Source of the DNA: Merdimonas faecis
Lineage (GTDB): Bacteria; Bacillota; Clostridia; Lachnospirales; Lachnospiraceae
Length of the DNA stretch: 64,000 bases
NCBI RefSeq assembly: GCF_001754075.1
Contig: NZ_MIEH01000020.1
Span: 62,001-126,000, forward strand
Direction of reading: 5' to 3'
Shown here: positions 8,129 to 16,487 of the stretch, one piece after another
How positions within the stretch are numbered: the stretch's first letter is position 1
Layout of the letters: each line of letters opens with the position of its first letter
Notes under the pieces: model-generated
Told to the model about the DNA's origin: nothing
What the model saw: the letters and a program-made list of their open reading frames with translations, nothing else
Databases searched by the model: none
Position numbers and translations under genes: made by a program

Positions 8129-9419
8129 AACTTACCTTTAATTTGAATTTCTGAATTTCTTTTTCTGTCGATACTTTCTCGATGATTCCGCCGATCGAGC
8201 GCAGCTTTTCTTCGAATCTTTCATATCCTCTCTGAATATATACGATATCATCCACAATCGTAATGCCATCTGTTGCCAGCCCCGCAATACACAGTGCCGC
8301 CCCGGCGCGAAGATCCGGCGCACTGACTCTTGCACCGCTGAAATGTTCTACGCCTTCGATGGTTGCGGAATTTCCTTCTATCTTGATGTTGGCTCCCATT
8401 CTTGCCAGCTCATCCAGATATTTAAACCGATTTTCAAAGATGCTTTCTGTTATGATACTTGTCCCCTTGCACAAAGCCAGCGTTACGCCAATCTGCGGCT
8501 GCATGTCTGTCGGGAATCCCGGGTATGGAAGCGTCTTAACGTGAGTGCTCTTTAAATTCCCCTTTGATACTACACGGACTGCATCATCAAACTCTTCCAC
8601 TTCGCAGCCGATCTCCACCAATTTGGCAATCGTGGCTTCCAAATGCTTCGGAATTACATTCAGCACGGTCACATCGCCCCTTGTCGCTGCTGCCGCAAAC
8701 ATAAATGTTCCCGCCTCGATCTGATCCGGAATAACAGAATACTCTGTACCGTGCAGCTTCTGTACGCCGCGGATCTTAATCACATCGGTCCCCGCACCGC
8801 GGATATTTGCTCCCATACTGTTCAGGAAATTGGCTACATCAACTACATGCGGCTCCTTCGCCACATTTTCCAGAATCGTCATTCCCTCTGCCATTGCGGC
8901 TGCCATCATCACATTGATGGTCGCGCCAACACTGACCACGTCAAAGTAGATATGCTTCCCTATCAGGCGCTCTGCTTCTGTCATGATCTTGCCGTATTCA
9001 ATCTCCACATCTGCTCCTAAAGCACGGAATCCTTTGATATGCTGGTCAATCGGACGGCTTCCGATATTACATCCTCCCGGAAGCGCCACCTCCGCATGCT
9101 TATATTTCCCAAGCAGGGCCCCGAGCAGATAATAGGAAGCGCGGATTTTTTTGATATAATCATATTCAATAGAAATATCGTGAATATTTTTTCCATTAAT
9201 TTTCACCGTATGTCTGTCCACACGATGAACCATTGCACCAATTCCTTCAATTGCGTCCAGCAGTACATTAATATCATTCACATCCGGAAGATTGTCGATC
9301 AACACTGTATCATCTGTCATAATCGCAGCTGACAGAATCGCAAGCGCAGCATTCTTCGCACCGCCAATCTCTACTTCTCCGACCAGCGGATGTCCGCCCT
9401 TAATAATATACTGTTCCAT
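8127..9419 (-). CDS. murA: UDP-N-acetylglucosamine 1-carboxyvinyltransferase
   Basis: A 430-residue cytosolic enzyme for the first committed step of peptidoglycan synthesis, transferring enolpyruvate from PEP to UDP-GlcNAc. The catalytic Cys117 lies in PGGCNIGSRPIDQH, the loop attacked by fosfomycin, and Lys22 is in GGAKNAA. Length and two-domain symmetry are normal. ATG 9417-9419 is preferred to an upstream TTG because GAGGTG lies correctly before it. A promoter at 9490-9517 precedes it. The stop codon overlaps a family A palindrome. Confidence 0.97.
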   Translation of the reverse strand: MEQYIIKGGHPLVGEVEIGGAKNAALAILSAAIMTDDTVLIDNLPDVNDINVLLDAIEGIGAMVHRVDRHTVKINGKNIHDISIEYDYIKKIRASYYLLGALLGKYKHAEVALPGGCNIGSRPIDQHIKGFRALGADVEIEYGKIMTEAERLIGKHIYFDVVSVGATINVMMAAAMAEGMTILENVAKEPHVVDVANFLNSMGANIRGAGTDVIKIRGVQKLHGTEYSVIPDQIEAGTFMFAAAATRGDVTVLNVIPKHLEATIAKLVEIGCEVEEFDDAVRVVSKGNLKSTHVKTLPYPGFPTDMQPQIGVTLALCKGTSIITESIFENRFKYLDELARMGANIKIEGNSATIEGVEHFSGARVSAPDLRAGAALCIAGLATDGITIVDDIVYIQRGYERFEEKLRSIGGIIEKVSTEKEIQKFKLKVS

Positions 9420-9489
9420 AACACACCTCAATTAAATACTATCTATATTTTACTCTCATTTCTAAATTTTCAAATTCATATTCCACGCT

Positions 9490-9517
9490 ATTATATCATA
9501 GAATCCACGTTTGTAAA
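9490..9517 (-). promoter_or_regulatory. murA promoter
   Basis: On the minus strand TTTACA (9512-9517), a 16-base spacer and a perfect TATAAT (9490-9495) lie about 70 bases before the murA start. Confidence 0.6.
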
Positions 9518-9562
9518 ACATTTTTTACATTTTGTAACTTATTTGTAATATCTTTCTTGATA

Positions 9563-10066
9563 TTATTTATCTTTTTCCAGCGCATCCAGTACGGCCTGAA
9601 TCGTTTCCTCCAGCCCCAGTCCATCCTCGCAGATGGTGATATCCGCATATTTTTCAAACAGTTTTACCCGCTCCTCATAAAGTGCTTTCAGGGACTGGCC
9701 ATCTTTTAATACTACGCCTCGGTTTTTCGCATTATTCAATCTTCTACTTATTGTTTCGTAAGACGCCTGCAAATATACGATGCTTCCAATCTCTTTGTAA
9801 TGCTCCATCGCATTTTTACAGTACACGACACTTCCTCCCGGCGAAATGACCGAATGCTCCGCACGGACTCCGGCATTGATGCGGTCTTCAATTTCCAAGA
9901 ATCCCCCAATCCCGTTTTCGCGAATGATTTCTCTCAAAAGCTTTCCTTCTGTTTCCTGGATGAGAATATCCACGTCCAAAAAACGGTACCCCAGTCTTTT
10001 TGCAACAACCACTCCCACAGTACTCTTCCCTACAGCGGGCATGCCGATAAATATCACATTATCCAT
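9563..10066 (-). CDS. Shikimate kinase-like P-loop kinase
   Basis: A 167-residue kinase of the AroK/gluconate-kinase fold. The P-loop is GMPAVGKST (residues 8-16), DVDILIQETEG corresponds to the magnesium/shikimate Asp motif, and SPGGSVVY to the GGG motif. The usual FR-x-x-E, whose Arg contacts shikimate, reads FLEIED here, so the substrate may differ or the site may be rearranged. ATG 10064-10066 was chosen from the AGGAG eight bases upstream and the P-loop position; the frame is open 61 codons further up. No other aroma-pathway gene is nearby. Confidence 0.8.
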   Translation of the reverse strand: MDNVIFIGMPAVGKSTVGVVVAKRLGYRFLDVDILIQETEGKLLREIIRENGIGGFLEIEDRINAGVRAEHSVISPGGSVVYCKNAMEHYKEIGSIVYLQASYETISRRLNNAKNRGVVLKDGQSLKALYEERVKLFEKYADITICEDGLGLEETIQAVLDALEKDK

Positions 10067-10214
10067 GCGGGTATGCTCCTTTCTGTCCTTTGCTTCGTGT
10101 ATTTTATCACATCTTTTTCCTTTCGTCCATTCCAAATCCCCGTAAGCGCTAAAAGGAGTCAGGCTCTTTGTATTCTGGCCCGGCTCCTTCCTTTTGTGAG
10201 CTTTCGCTGTCTTT

Positions 10215-10571
10215 TTAATAAAATTTCCGCCTTCTGCTCCGGTGTTCACTTCTCCTCCTTAGGATCTCCTGGTAGGTCATCACCTGAATCAGATCCCGCA
10301 TCCACGCTCCTGGCTTCTCCTCACCCTCCGAAGCCCGCTCAAAAACTCTCCGGCAGGCAAGACGCAGCTGAAGCGGATCCGGGTATTCATCATAGATCAT
10401 ACTCCCTTCGTACATCAACCTGTCACATTCCTCTTCCACATAAGGCGCAAGCCTCTTTGCTGTCTCCGGGTACAGGCTTTTCATATATTCCAGATCTCTT
10501 CTCGCCTGCCTCTCATCGCCATCCATGAAAGGCATAGGATATACCATATAATAGGGAAGCTTCTGTTCCAT
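10215..10571 (-). CDS. Uncharacterised 118-residue protein
   Basis: The product begins MEQKLPYYMVYPMPFMDGDE, is rich in charged helices (ARRDLEYMKSLYPETAKRL; VEEECDRLMYEGSMIYDEYP) and ends in a very basic stretch (RRRSEHRSRRRKFY). It has no signal peptide or membrane segment. I do not recognise a characterised family. It sits alone between the kinase gene and the divergent RluA gene, from which it is separated by 153 bases. Confidence 0.65.
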   Translation of the reverse strand: MEQKLPYYMVYPMPFMDGDERQARRDLEYMKSLYPETAKRLAPYVEEECDRLMYEGSMIYDEYPDPLQLRLACRRVFERASEGEEKPGAWMRDLIQVMTYQEILRRRSEHRSRRRKFY

Positions 10572-10654
10572 GCCGGCACACTCCTAAAATCAGTATCTAC
10601 CTTAGTGTATGCCGCAATCCCTAAAGTGTGTGTTCTCCCCTGCAGTAATAAAAT

Positions 10655-10683
10655 TTGCATATTTTTTCATGCTATGTTTAAAT
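10655..10683 (+). promoter_or_regulatory. Possible promoter of the RluA-type gene
   Basis: TTGCAT (10655-10660), 17 bases, then TTAAAT (10678-10683), about 40 bases before the ATG. Both hexamers match consensus at four positions. Confidence 0.4.
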
Positions 10684-10724
10684 AAAAGAAATTATTAAAA
10701 AAAACAAGAATTCGGAGGTGCTTT

Positions 10725-11489
10725 ATGGCACGCAGATTTCAATCATCTCCCCTTAATATTTTATATGAAGACGACCAGATCATCGTCTGTGTCAAGCCCC
10801 ACGGCATCGCCACCCAGTCCCGCTCCGTAGCGGTTCCCGATATGGAACGGCTGATCAAAAATCACCTCTGCCGCTCCGCCCCGGGAAATGCCGCCTCCGC
10901 CGGCAAAGAGCCCTATCTGGCTGTGATCCACCGACTGGATCAGCCGGTCGCCGGTATCCTGGTATTCGCCAAGACCAAATCCGCCGCCAGAGAACTTTCC
11001 CGACAGCTCACCGATCCCAAGAAAGCCGCTTTCGGGAAATACTACCGGGCACTTGTAGAAAAACGCCCGGACACAGACAGCGGTATCCTGGAAGATTACC
11101 TGTGCAAAGACCCGCGGACCAACACTTCCCGTGTCTGCAGCCAGAACACCCCCGGCGCCAGGCTGGCCCGCCTGGAATTCCACATCGCTGTGGATAACTT
11201 CTTCCATTGGGGACGGGGGATTTCTGAAAATCCCCCGTCCCCAATGGAGCCGACCGAGCTACTTATCCACATTTTCACCGGCCGCCACCACCAGATCCGG
11301 GTACAGCTGGCGAATATGGGCTGTCCGATCCTCGGCGACACCAAATATAATCCACACTCTATGTGGAATATGGGGAAAAACGGCTGGCAGCAAATTTATC
11401 TTTGTGCCTACAAGCTGACCTTCCGGCACCCCACGACCGGCAAGCCGATGACTTTTGAACTGAAAGACGCCAGGGACTGCGGGTTTTAA
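10725..11489 (+). CDS. RluA-family rRNA/tRNA pseudouridine synthase with an in-frame palindrome
   Basis: A 254-residue enzyme converting uridine to pseudouridine in RNA. The catalytic Asp is in HRLDQPVAGILVFAKT (about 68-83), with the TGRHHQIRVQLA motif near 182-193 and PILGDTKY after it. GGAGG lies seven bases before ATG 10725. Bases 11204-11247 are a 44-base family A palindrome that adds about 15 residues (HWGRGISENPPSPM) without breaking the frame, between the central beta-sheet and the HQIRV motif. The flanking motifs are intact, so the enzyme may still be active with an extra loop. The stop lies inside a terminator loop. Confidence 0.9.
   Translation: MARRFQSSPLNILYEDDQIIVCVKPHGIATQSRSVAVPDMERLIKNHLCRSAPGNAASAGKEPYLAVIHRLDQPVAGILVFAKTKSAARELSRQLTDPKKAAFGKYYRALVEKRPDTDSGILEDYLCKDPRTNTSRVCSQNTPGARLARLEFHIAVDNFFHWGRGISENPPSPMEPTELLIHIFTGRHHQIRVQLANMGCPILGDTKYNPHSMWNMGKNGWQQIYLCAYKLTFRHPTTGKPMTFELKDARDCGF
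11204..11247. repeat. Family A palindromic repeat, copy 2, inside a coding sequence
   Basis: Arms 11204-11223 and 11228-11247 are perfectly complementary (CCATTGGGGACGGGGGATTT) around a 4-base loop. The core equals the copies at 8075-8128 and 50742-50783. It is translated as part of the RluA-type protein. TTATCCACA boxes occur on both sides, inverted, at 11189-11197 and 11263-11271. Confidence 0.9.
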
Positions 11490-11515
11490 CTTCCCGCAGC
11501 CCCTGGCTTTCGTTT
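11469..11515 (+). terminator. Terminator of the RluA-type gene
   Basis: Long GC-rich arms GCCAGGGACTGCGGG and CCCGCAGCCCCTGGC surround the loop holding the stop codon and are followed by TTTCGTTT. It lies between convergent genes. Confidence 0.85.
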
Positions 11516-11566
11516 CATATCATATTCTTTTTATATTCTTTGCAAATCTTCTGCTATATTCTTTTG

Positions 11567-12805
11567 CTATACTGTCTTTTTCCCCACACGGTACTCCATC
11601 TTTTTAGCGTACAGGACGATCCTGGACACCACATCTACGATCAGGAATCCAAGTGCGATAGCCAGGCAGGTCTCCAGCAGCAGATCCATCTCCCGACCGG
11701 CCATAGCAGAATCCGCGCTCACCCAGCCGTACATCATATAGTAAAGGTTTGGTCCGGGAATCAGTGGGAAGGCAGATGCGGTCAGGAAAATGGTTGCCGG
11801 CGCCTTATTGACCCTGGACATGATAAACGCGTAAGCGGCCACGAAGATCGCCCCTGCCATGGTAGCTCCAAAATTGCTGGGCCACACCTCATAGACCACC
11901 AGATAGATCGCCCAGGTAAAAAACGCCCCGATCCCGGAGTAGATCACCTGTTTTCCCTTGATCTTGAACCACAGCGCAAATCCCACGCAGGCCACCGTAC
12001 AGGAGATCAGCTGGATCCCTACGTTATGGTTCAAAACATAACCGTCAGAATCTCCTCCGCCCAGAAGCCGCATGGCGATCGCAATACCAAACGCGATGCC
12101 GGCCGCTCCCAGGATCGAGTTCATAATATTGATCAGCCCGGAAATAAAATCTCTCTGCAGCATTTCCCGGATCCCGTTGGTGGTACTGAGCGCACTGATC
12201 AGCAGCATGACGATTCCGATCATGATCCGGTCCTGATGCGTGCCGATTCCCAGAAAATCCATCCCGATGATCACTACTTCTGCCAGAAACGCCAGGATAA
12301 GGTTATAGATCAGAAGATTGCTCTCCCGTTTTCCCAGCCAGTTCCCCACAAACACGATCATCAAGGACACCAGCGCCGCTACCAGAGCGTCCATAAGCCC
12401 ACAGCCAAAGAACACCGCAAACCCGGTGCCGCCCATGATCCCGGCCGCATAGGTCAGAATAAGCGGCTGCTCCTCCCGGTTCATGACCTCCAGAAACTTC
12501 TCATGAAGCTCATCCGCGTCCGGTGTATTCTGACAGACATACCGGGCCAGATTATTCAGATAATCCAGGCGGTCGTAATTGATCCCCGTCGATTCAATAT
12601 GCCGGATCTGGGTCAGGAATTCTCCATCCGGCGTCTTCACTGTAATCTGAATATTACTGGGAATCGCAAACACATCATATCTCTCGAATTCGTAGCTTTT
12701 ACACATACGGTACAGCGTATCATCCAGGCGGAAATTCTCCGCTCCGCTGCACAGCATAGCTTCACCGATGTCAAGAATCCCTTCCAAAATCCGTTCGTAA
12801 TTCAT
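11567..12805 (-). CDS. ThrE-type threonine/serine exporter family membrane protein
   Basis: A protein of about 412 residues with an N-terminal soluble ThrE (DUF1212) region (ILDIGEAMLCSGAENFRLDD, then NIQITVKTPDGEFLTQIRHI) and about ten hydrophobic helices from residue 115 on. The second half is the DUF3815-like part, so both halves found as separate proteins in many bacteria are fused here. The family includes the amino-acid exporter ThrE of Corynebacterium; export of Thr/Ser here is inferred. ATG 12803-12805 is preferred because GGAGG abuts the ATG four codons upstream. It is monocistronic. Confidence 0.85.
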   Translation of the reverse strand: MNYERILEGILDIGEAMLCSGAENFRLDDTLYRMCKSYEFERYDVFAIPSNIQITVKTPDGEFLTQIRHIESTGINYDRLDYLNNLARYVCQNTPDADELHEKFLEVMNREEQPLILTYAAGIMGGTGFAVFFGCGLMDALVAALVSLMIVFVGNWLGKRESNLLIYNLILAFLAEVVIIGMDFLGIGTHQDRIMIGIVMLLISALSTTNGIREMLQRDFISGLINIMNSILGAAGIAFGIAIAMRLLGGGDSDGYVLNHNVGIQLISCTVACVGFALWFKIKGKQVIYSGIGAFFTWAIYLVVYEVWPSNFGATMAGAIFVAAYAFIMSRVNKAPATIFLTASAFPLIPGPNLYYMMYGWVSADSAMAGREMDLLLETCLAIALGFLIVDVVSRIVLYAKKMEYRVGKKTV

Positions 12806-12920
12806 TTCTACATCCATCCTCCAGTCTGACTTTGCCTGGTTCTACTTAGATAACACACCAGAAATATTGCATATCAAAGCCCATTTTAGAGAACAACCGG
12901 AAGAAATGCAAGAGCAATTC

Positions 12921-12957
12921 AAAAAAAACAGGCAGACCATTAACAACAGTCTGCCTG
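12921..12957 (-). terminator. Terminator of the kinase/permease/ATPase operon
   Basis: On the minus strand CAGGCAGAC and GTCTGCCTG form a perfect 9-bp stem followed by a run of eight T residues, 17 bases after the ATPase stop codon. Confidence 0.92.
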
Positions 12958-12973
12958 CATCCGCCACTCTTTT

Positions 12974-13756
12974 CTACAATTCTTTCATCTTCACCAGGAT
13001 CTTCTGGTAAAACTCCTCCTGATCCCCTTCCTTTTTCAAATCCTCCAGGATCACACCATCCTTCAGGAGAATCAGACGGCTGCAATAGCTGGCCATCTTC
13101 GGATCATGGGTAACCATGACGATGGTCTTACCGAGTTCCTTGTTGATCTCGGTCATGGTAGAGATCACTACGTCACCGGACTTAGAATCCAGGTTTCCGG
13201 TCGGCTCGTCGGCCAGGATCAGCTCCGGGTCATTGATCAGCGCCCGGCAGATCGCCACTCTTTGCTTCTCACCGCCGGACAGCTCATAGGGCTTTTTATC
13301 CAGCAGGTGCCGGATGCCGAACTGCTCTGCGCTCTCTTCTGCCTTCTGGATGCAGTCCTTTGCCGTTCCCTTGTCCAGGATCTTCGGCAGCATGATATTT
13401 TCCCGGACCGTCAGGCTGTCCATCAGATAAAAATCCTGGAACACAAAACCAATGTCCCGGCGCCGGATGTCCGCCAGCTCGTCCTTCCACAACTCTTCCG
13501 TGTCGCTGCCTTTAAAATACAGCTTTCCGTCCGTCTGTCTGTCGATCATCCCCAATATCTTAAGGAGCGTCGTCTTTCCGCAGCCGGAACGCCCCATGAT
13601 TCCTACAAACTCCTGGCGGTCCACCTGGAAATTCAGGCCCTTTAACACCTTGATCTCATCTTTTCCCTTCTGCTCCCCGGTCTTGGTATAGTTGCGGATC
13701 AGACCTTCCGCCGCCAGTACCAGTTCTCCCTGTTTTTCATCATATTTTTCATTCAT
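12974..13756 (-). CDS. ABC transporter ATPase, BceA/MacB-like
   Basis: A 260-residue ATP-binding subunit. Walker A is GRSGCGKTT, the signature LSGGEKQRVAICRAL, Walker B LILADEPTGN, followed by the switch His in VTHDPKMASY. The spacing matches the LolD/MacB/BceA group that serves FtsX-like permeases. It is the last gene of the operon, 43 bases after the second permease, and presumably powers both permeases. ATG 13754-13756 follows GGGAGGGG by ten bases. The C-terminal 25 residues extend past the usual core. Confidence 0.93.
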   Translation of the reverse strand: MNEKYDEKQGELVLAAEGLIRNYTKTGEQKGKDEIKVLKGLNFQVDRQEFVGIMGRSGCGKTTLLKILGMIDRQTDGKLYFKGSDTEELWKDELADIRRRDIGFVFQDFYLMDSLTVRENIMLPKILDKGTAKDCIQKAEESAEQFGIRHLLDKKPYELSGGEKQRVAICRALINDPELILADEPTGNLDSKSGDVVISTMTEINKELGKTIVMVTHDPKMASYCSRLILLKDGVILEDLKKEGDQEEFYQKILVKMKEL

Positions 13757-13799
13757 CTTCTTTTTGCCCCTCCCTGACTTTTTCATCTATATTTCATTT

Positions 13800-16487
13800 C
13801 TATTTTTTATTCCTTCCAGTTTTTGTTCCTTCCAGATCTCTGACCAGGCTTCTCTGCATCAGCTTCAGATTCACCGCCTGTGCCAGAATATATCCTCCCC
13901 ACAACAGGATACCATATTTCAGATAATTTTGAACATCCTTTATTTCATACATCCTAAGACCAAATACAGTCCCTGTCAATACAAGAGAAATCACGCCTGC
14001 CAGGATCAGCGGCACCCATACATACCGGGAAACCTCACGTTTCATAAGCCTGATCCTCTCGGCGCTGCTCATCCCAAATACCTCAAAGAACCGGTAATCC
14101 CTCCGAAGCTCCGGGAGATCCATCTTCATTTTCATCCGAAGCAGGAAGATTTCCACCGCCAGCAGCATCAGCAGCACGATACCGTTTACAATGGTTTCCA
14201 TCTGCCGTTCCGTCTCTCTTTGGTGCCGGGCGTCTGCACTGATATAGGCACTCTTAACCAGCGGATCAAACGCCTCGTCGAAGGCATGGCTTTTTCGGAA
14301 CTCACCCAGGATTTCATCCGCCCGTTCCTGATATTTCTCTGGAACATTGACCAGCATTAACCGGGTAGGCCACTCGTGGATGGTCACATCCGGCACCGCC
14401 TCTTCCTCAGACACCGGTTCTCCGGTCAGAAGATCCGTGGTCTTCCAGCAATCCTTTACGGATTCAAAATAGGTGTCCGAGAACACGATCAGATTCTCAT
14501 ACCGCCCCTGCCGGTAAGCACCGGTCAGCGCTTCCCGCTCTTCGCTTACAATCTCCCTTGGGGGATATGTCTGTTCCCTGGTGATATAATTATGTCCCAT
14601 CAATGCCTGCCCGATATGTACATACGGCCTGCTGCTGCAAAGATACCAGTCCAGGGGTCTTGCCTTAGAAGCCTGATCCTGCTGGTATACCACGTGGATC
14701 TTTTCTCCCGCTTCATCCAGCATAAGATCCCGCGGCTTCTCTCCTGCCAGTTTTTTCAGTTCCCGGTAAGTACTCTCGGAGATACCGGTATTCTGTCCCT
14801 GCTGTACTACAATCACCCGGTAATCCTCCTCCGGCTGTTCTGTCGCATCCAGAGTGGTCGCACGCACCATGGGAAAGCTAAGGACCTCTGCCTCACATTC
14901 CTGCTGCAGCGCCTCAAAATAAGCCTCATCCTGGCTGTTGGCCAGATAAACATAGTCATACGGATATAAGGCTTCCGGCTCATCCGCAATCTGGCTGGAT
15001 ATAAATTTCACCGAAAATACCATCATCACAAATACATTCAAAAACATCAGCATGGACATGTACCGGATCATGGTACGGAACCGGCAGCGTATCCTAAATT
15101 CCTTCGTAAGCTTTGGCAGAAATGCCTCCTGGCGCTTCTGCCTCATCCTAAGCCAGATTCCCCACAGGCTCCTTATCATCAGCATTACACACAAAAGAAT
15201 CCCGCAGACCAGAAGGAGTTTCTCTCCCATCCTCCTCTGTCCATAAAAAGCAAAACAAGCTGCCCCTGCAGCCACAGAGATTAGCACCGTTACCCAGGCA
15301 GATCTTCCCACTGGTTTTTCCCAGCGGACCGCCGCGCCCCGGGTATCTGTCGAGCCATACCCCTTTCCCAGCTCCATACAGGTCAGATATGCCACAAAGC
15401 AGACCAGCGCCAGCACCACCAGGGACCATCCGGCCACAAAAAAGCTGACAAATCCGGCATTTTCATACTCCGGCATCCAGGCAGCAAACCCATTTCTCAA
15501 GAAAAACAAAAGAACCGTTCCCACCATCGCCGCACAAAGATACGCTGCAGCAAAGCATCCCAGCAGTTCTGCCAGCGAAGACCAGAAAAAGGTTTTCTTC
15601 CTGATCCCCAGGGTCTTGATCAGTCCGGAGCCGGCCAGTTTCCTCTTCTGGTAAAAAGACAGAGCCGCTATGATCAAAAACAGGCCAAGAAATGCTATCG
15701 CTACCAGAAAATCCCTCATGATCTCCACCAGGCCCAGTCCCAGAAGTCCGCCGTCCTCCCCATAGTTCCCGGAAAACATCTGGTATATTCCAAAGCCCAG
15801 GAACAAAAACAATCCGGACAGCCAGACAGATAAAAACAGAAACATCATATCTTTAAACCGGTATTTCAGATCCTTCCACAGAATCTGGTAATAAAGCCGG
15901 GAATACCGGCCCGGAAAATACAGTCTCCGTCTGCGCTCCTGACGGTAAGCTTTGCGTTCCTCCCGGTCCTTATGCATCCGCCTGGTCCCTTCATCCCAGG
16001 CCTCCACCGCTCGAAGAACCAGGAAAAAAATCCCAGCTGCCACCACCAGAAAGTAGGGATAAATATATGGCAGATCCGAAAGGATCTCCCGGTTCCCAAT
16101 AAAAACCCCATCCGGCGCCACCGGATTGGCGATGATCATACAGCAGGCCCCGCCCAGGACCAGCGCTATGGTGGATCCCAGCTTAAAAAGCCTTCCGGAA
16201 AAAACCGCCAGTATCGTCGCGACCGTCAACAGCTGAGCGATTGTCACAGCAAGCACGATCCCTGTAAACTGCAGTGCAAATGCCCCCGCATTTCCACCCA
16301 GCTCCTGACTTAACGGAAACTCCCGCGCCACAAGCTCTGCCGCACCGCCTTCCCGAAAGACTGCCGACAGCCAGGTAAGTCCTGTATAGGTATGCTCACC
16401 TCCCCGGATCCATGGGTAACAGTAATAGATCTGCGTTAAAAGCCCGGTCATGATAATAACAATACTCCCTTTGCTTCCACGCTTCAT
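13800..16487 (-). CDS. FtsX-like (Bce-type) ABC permease, second paralogue
   Basis: An 895-residue membrane protein. TM1 is near residues 8-25, with several helices through about 130, a cluster near 210-440, a long extracellular domain (about 510-770, beginning ISSQIADEPEALYPYDYVY), and final helices (near 775-795, 830-890). The large extracytoplasmic domain between late helices is the pattern of BceB-type peptide-sensing permeases. It is paralogous over its full length to residues about 485-1370 of the upstream fusion protein, with the extracellular domain most similar. The ATG overlaps the fusion stop by four bases (ATGA), and GGAGG lies upstream. Confidence 0.85.
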   Translation of the reverse strand: MKRGSKGSIVIIMTGLLTQIYYCYPWIRGGEHTYTGLTWLSAVFREGGAAELVAREFPLSQELGGNAGAFALQFTGIVLAVTIAQLLTVATILAVFSGRLFKLGSTIALVLGGACCMIIANPVAPDGVFIGNREILSDLPYIYPYFLVVAAGIFFLVLRAVEAWDEGTRRMHKDREERKAYRQERRRRLYFPGRYSRLYYQILWKDLKYRFKDMMFLFLSVWLSGLFLFLGFGIYQMFSGNYGEDGGLLGLGLVEIMRDFLVAIAFLGLFLIIAALSFYQKRKLAGSGLIKTLGIRKKTFFWSSLAELLGCFAAAYLCAAMVGTVLLFFLRNGFAAWMPEYENAGFVSFFVAGWSLVVLALVCFVAYLTCMELGKGYGSTDTRGAAVRWEKPVGRSAWVTVLISVAAGAACFAFYGQRRMGEKLLLVCGILLCVMLMIRSLWGIWLRMRQKRQEAFLPKLTKEFRIRCRFRTMIRYMSMLMFLNVFVMMVFSVKFISSQIADEPEALYPYDYVYLANSQDEAYFEALQQECEAEVLSFPMVRATTLDATEQPEEDYRVIVVQQGQNTGISESTYRELKKLAGEKPRDLMLDEAGEKIHVVYQQDQASKARPLDWYLCSSRPYVHIGQALMGHNYITREQTYPPREIVSEEREALTGAYRQGRYENLIVFSDTYFESVKDCWKTTDLLTGEPVSEEEAVPDVTIHEWPTRLMLVNVPEKYQERADEILGEFRKSHAFDEAFDPLVKSAYISADARHQRETERQMETIVNGIVLLMLLAVEIFLLRMKMKMDLPELRRDYRFFEVFGMSSAERIRLMKREVSRYVWVPLILAGVISLVLTGTVFGLRMYEIKDVQNYLKYGILLWGGYILAQAVNLKLMQRSLVRDLEGTKTGRNKK

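Noticed and set aside
10725-11489. RluA-type gene as a pseudogene because of the repeat insertion
   Set aside because: The frame is open throughout and catalytic and HQIRV motifs are intact on both sides of the insert.
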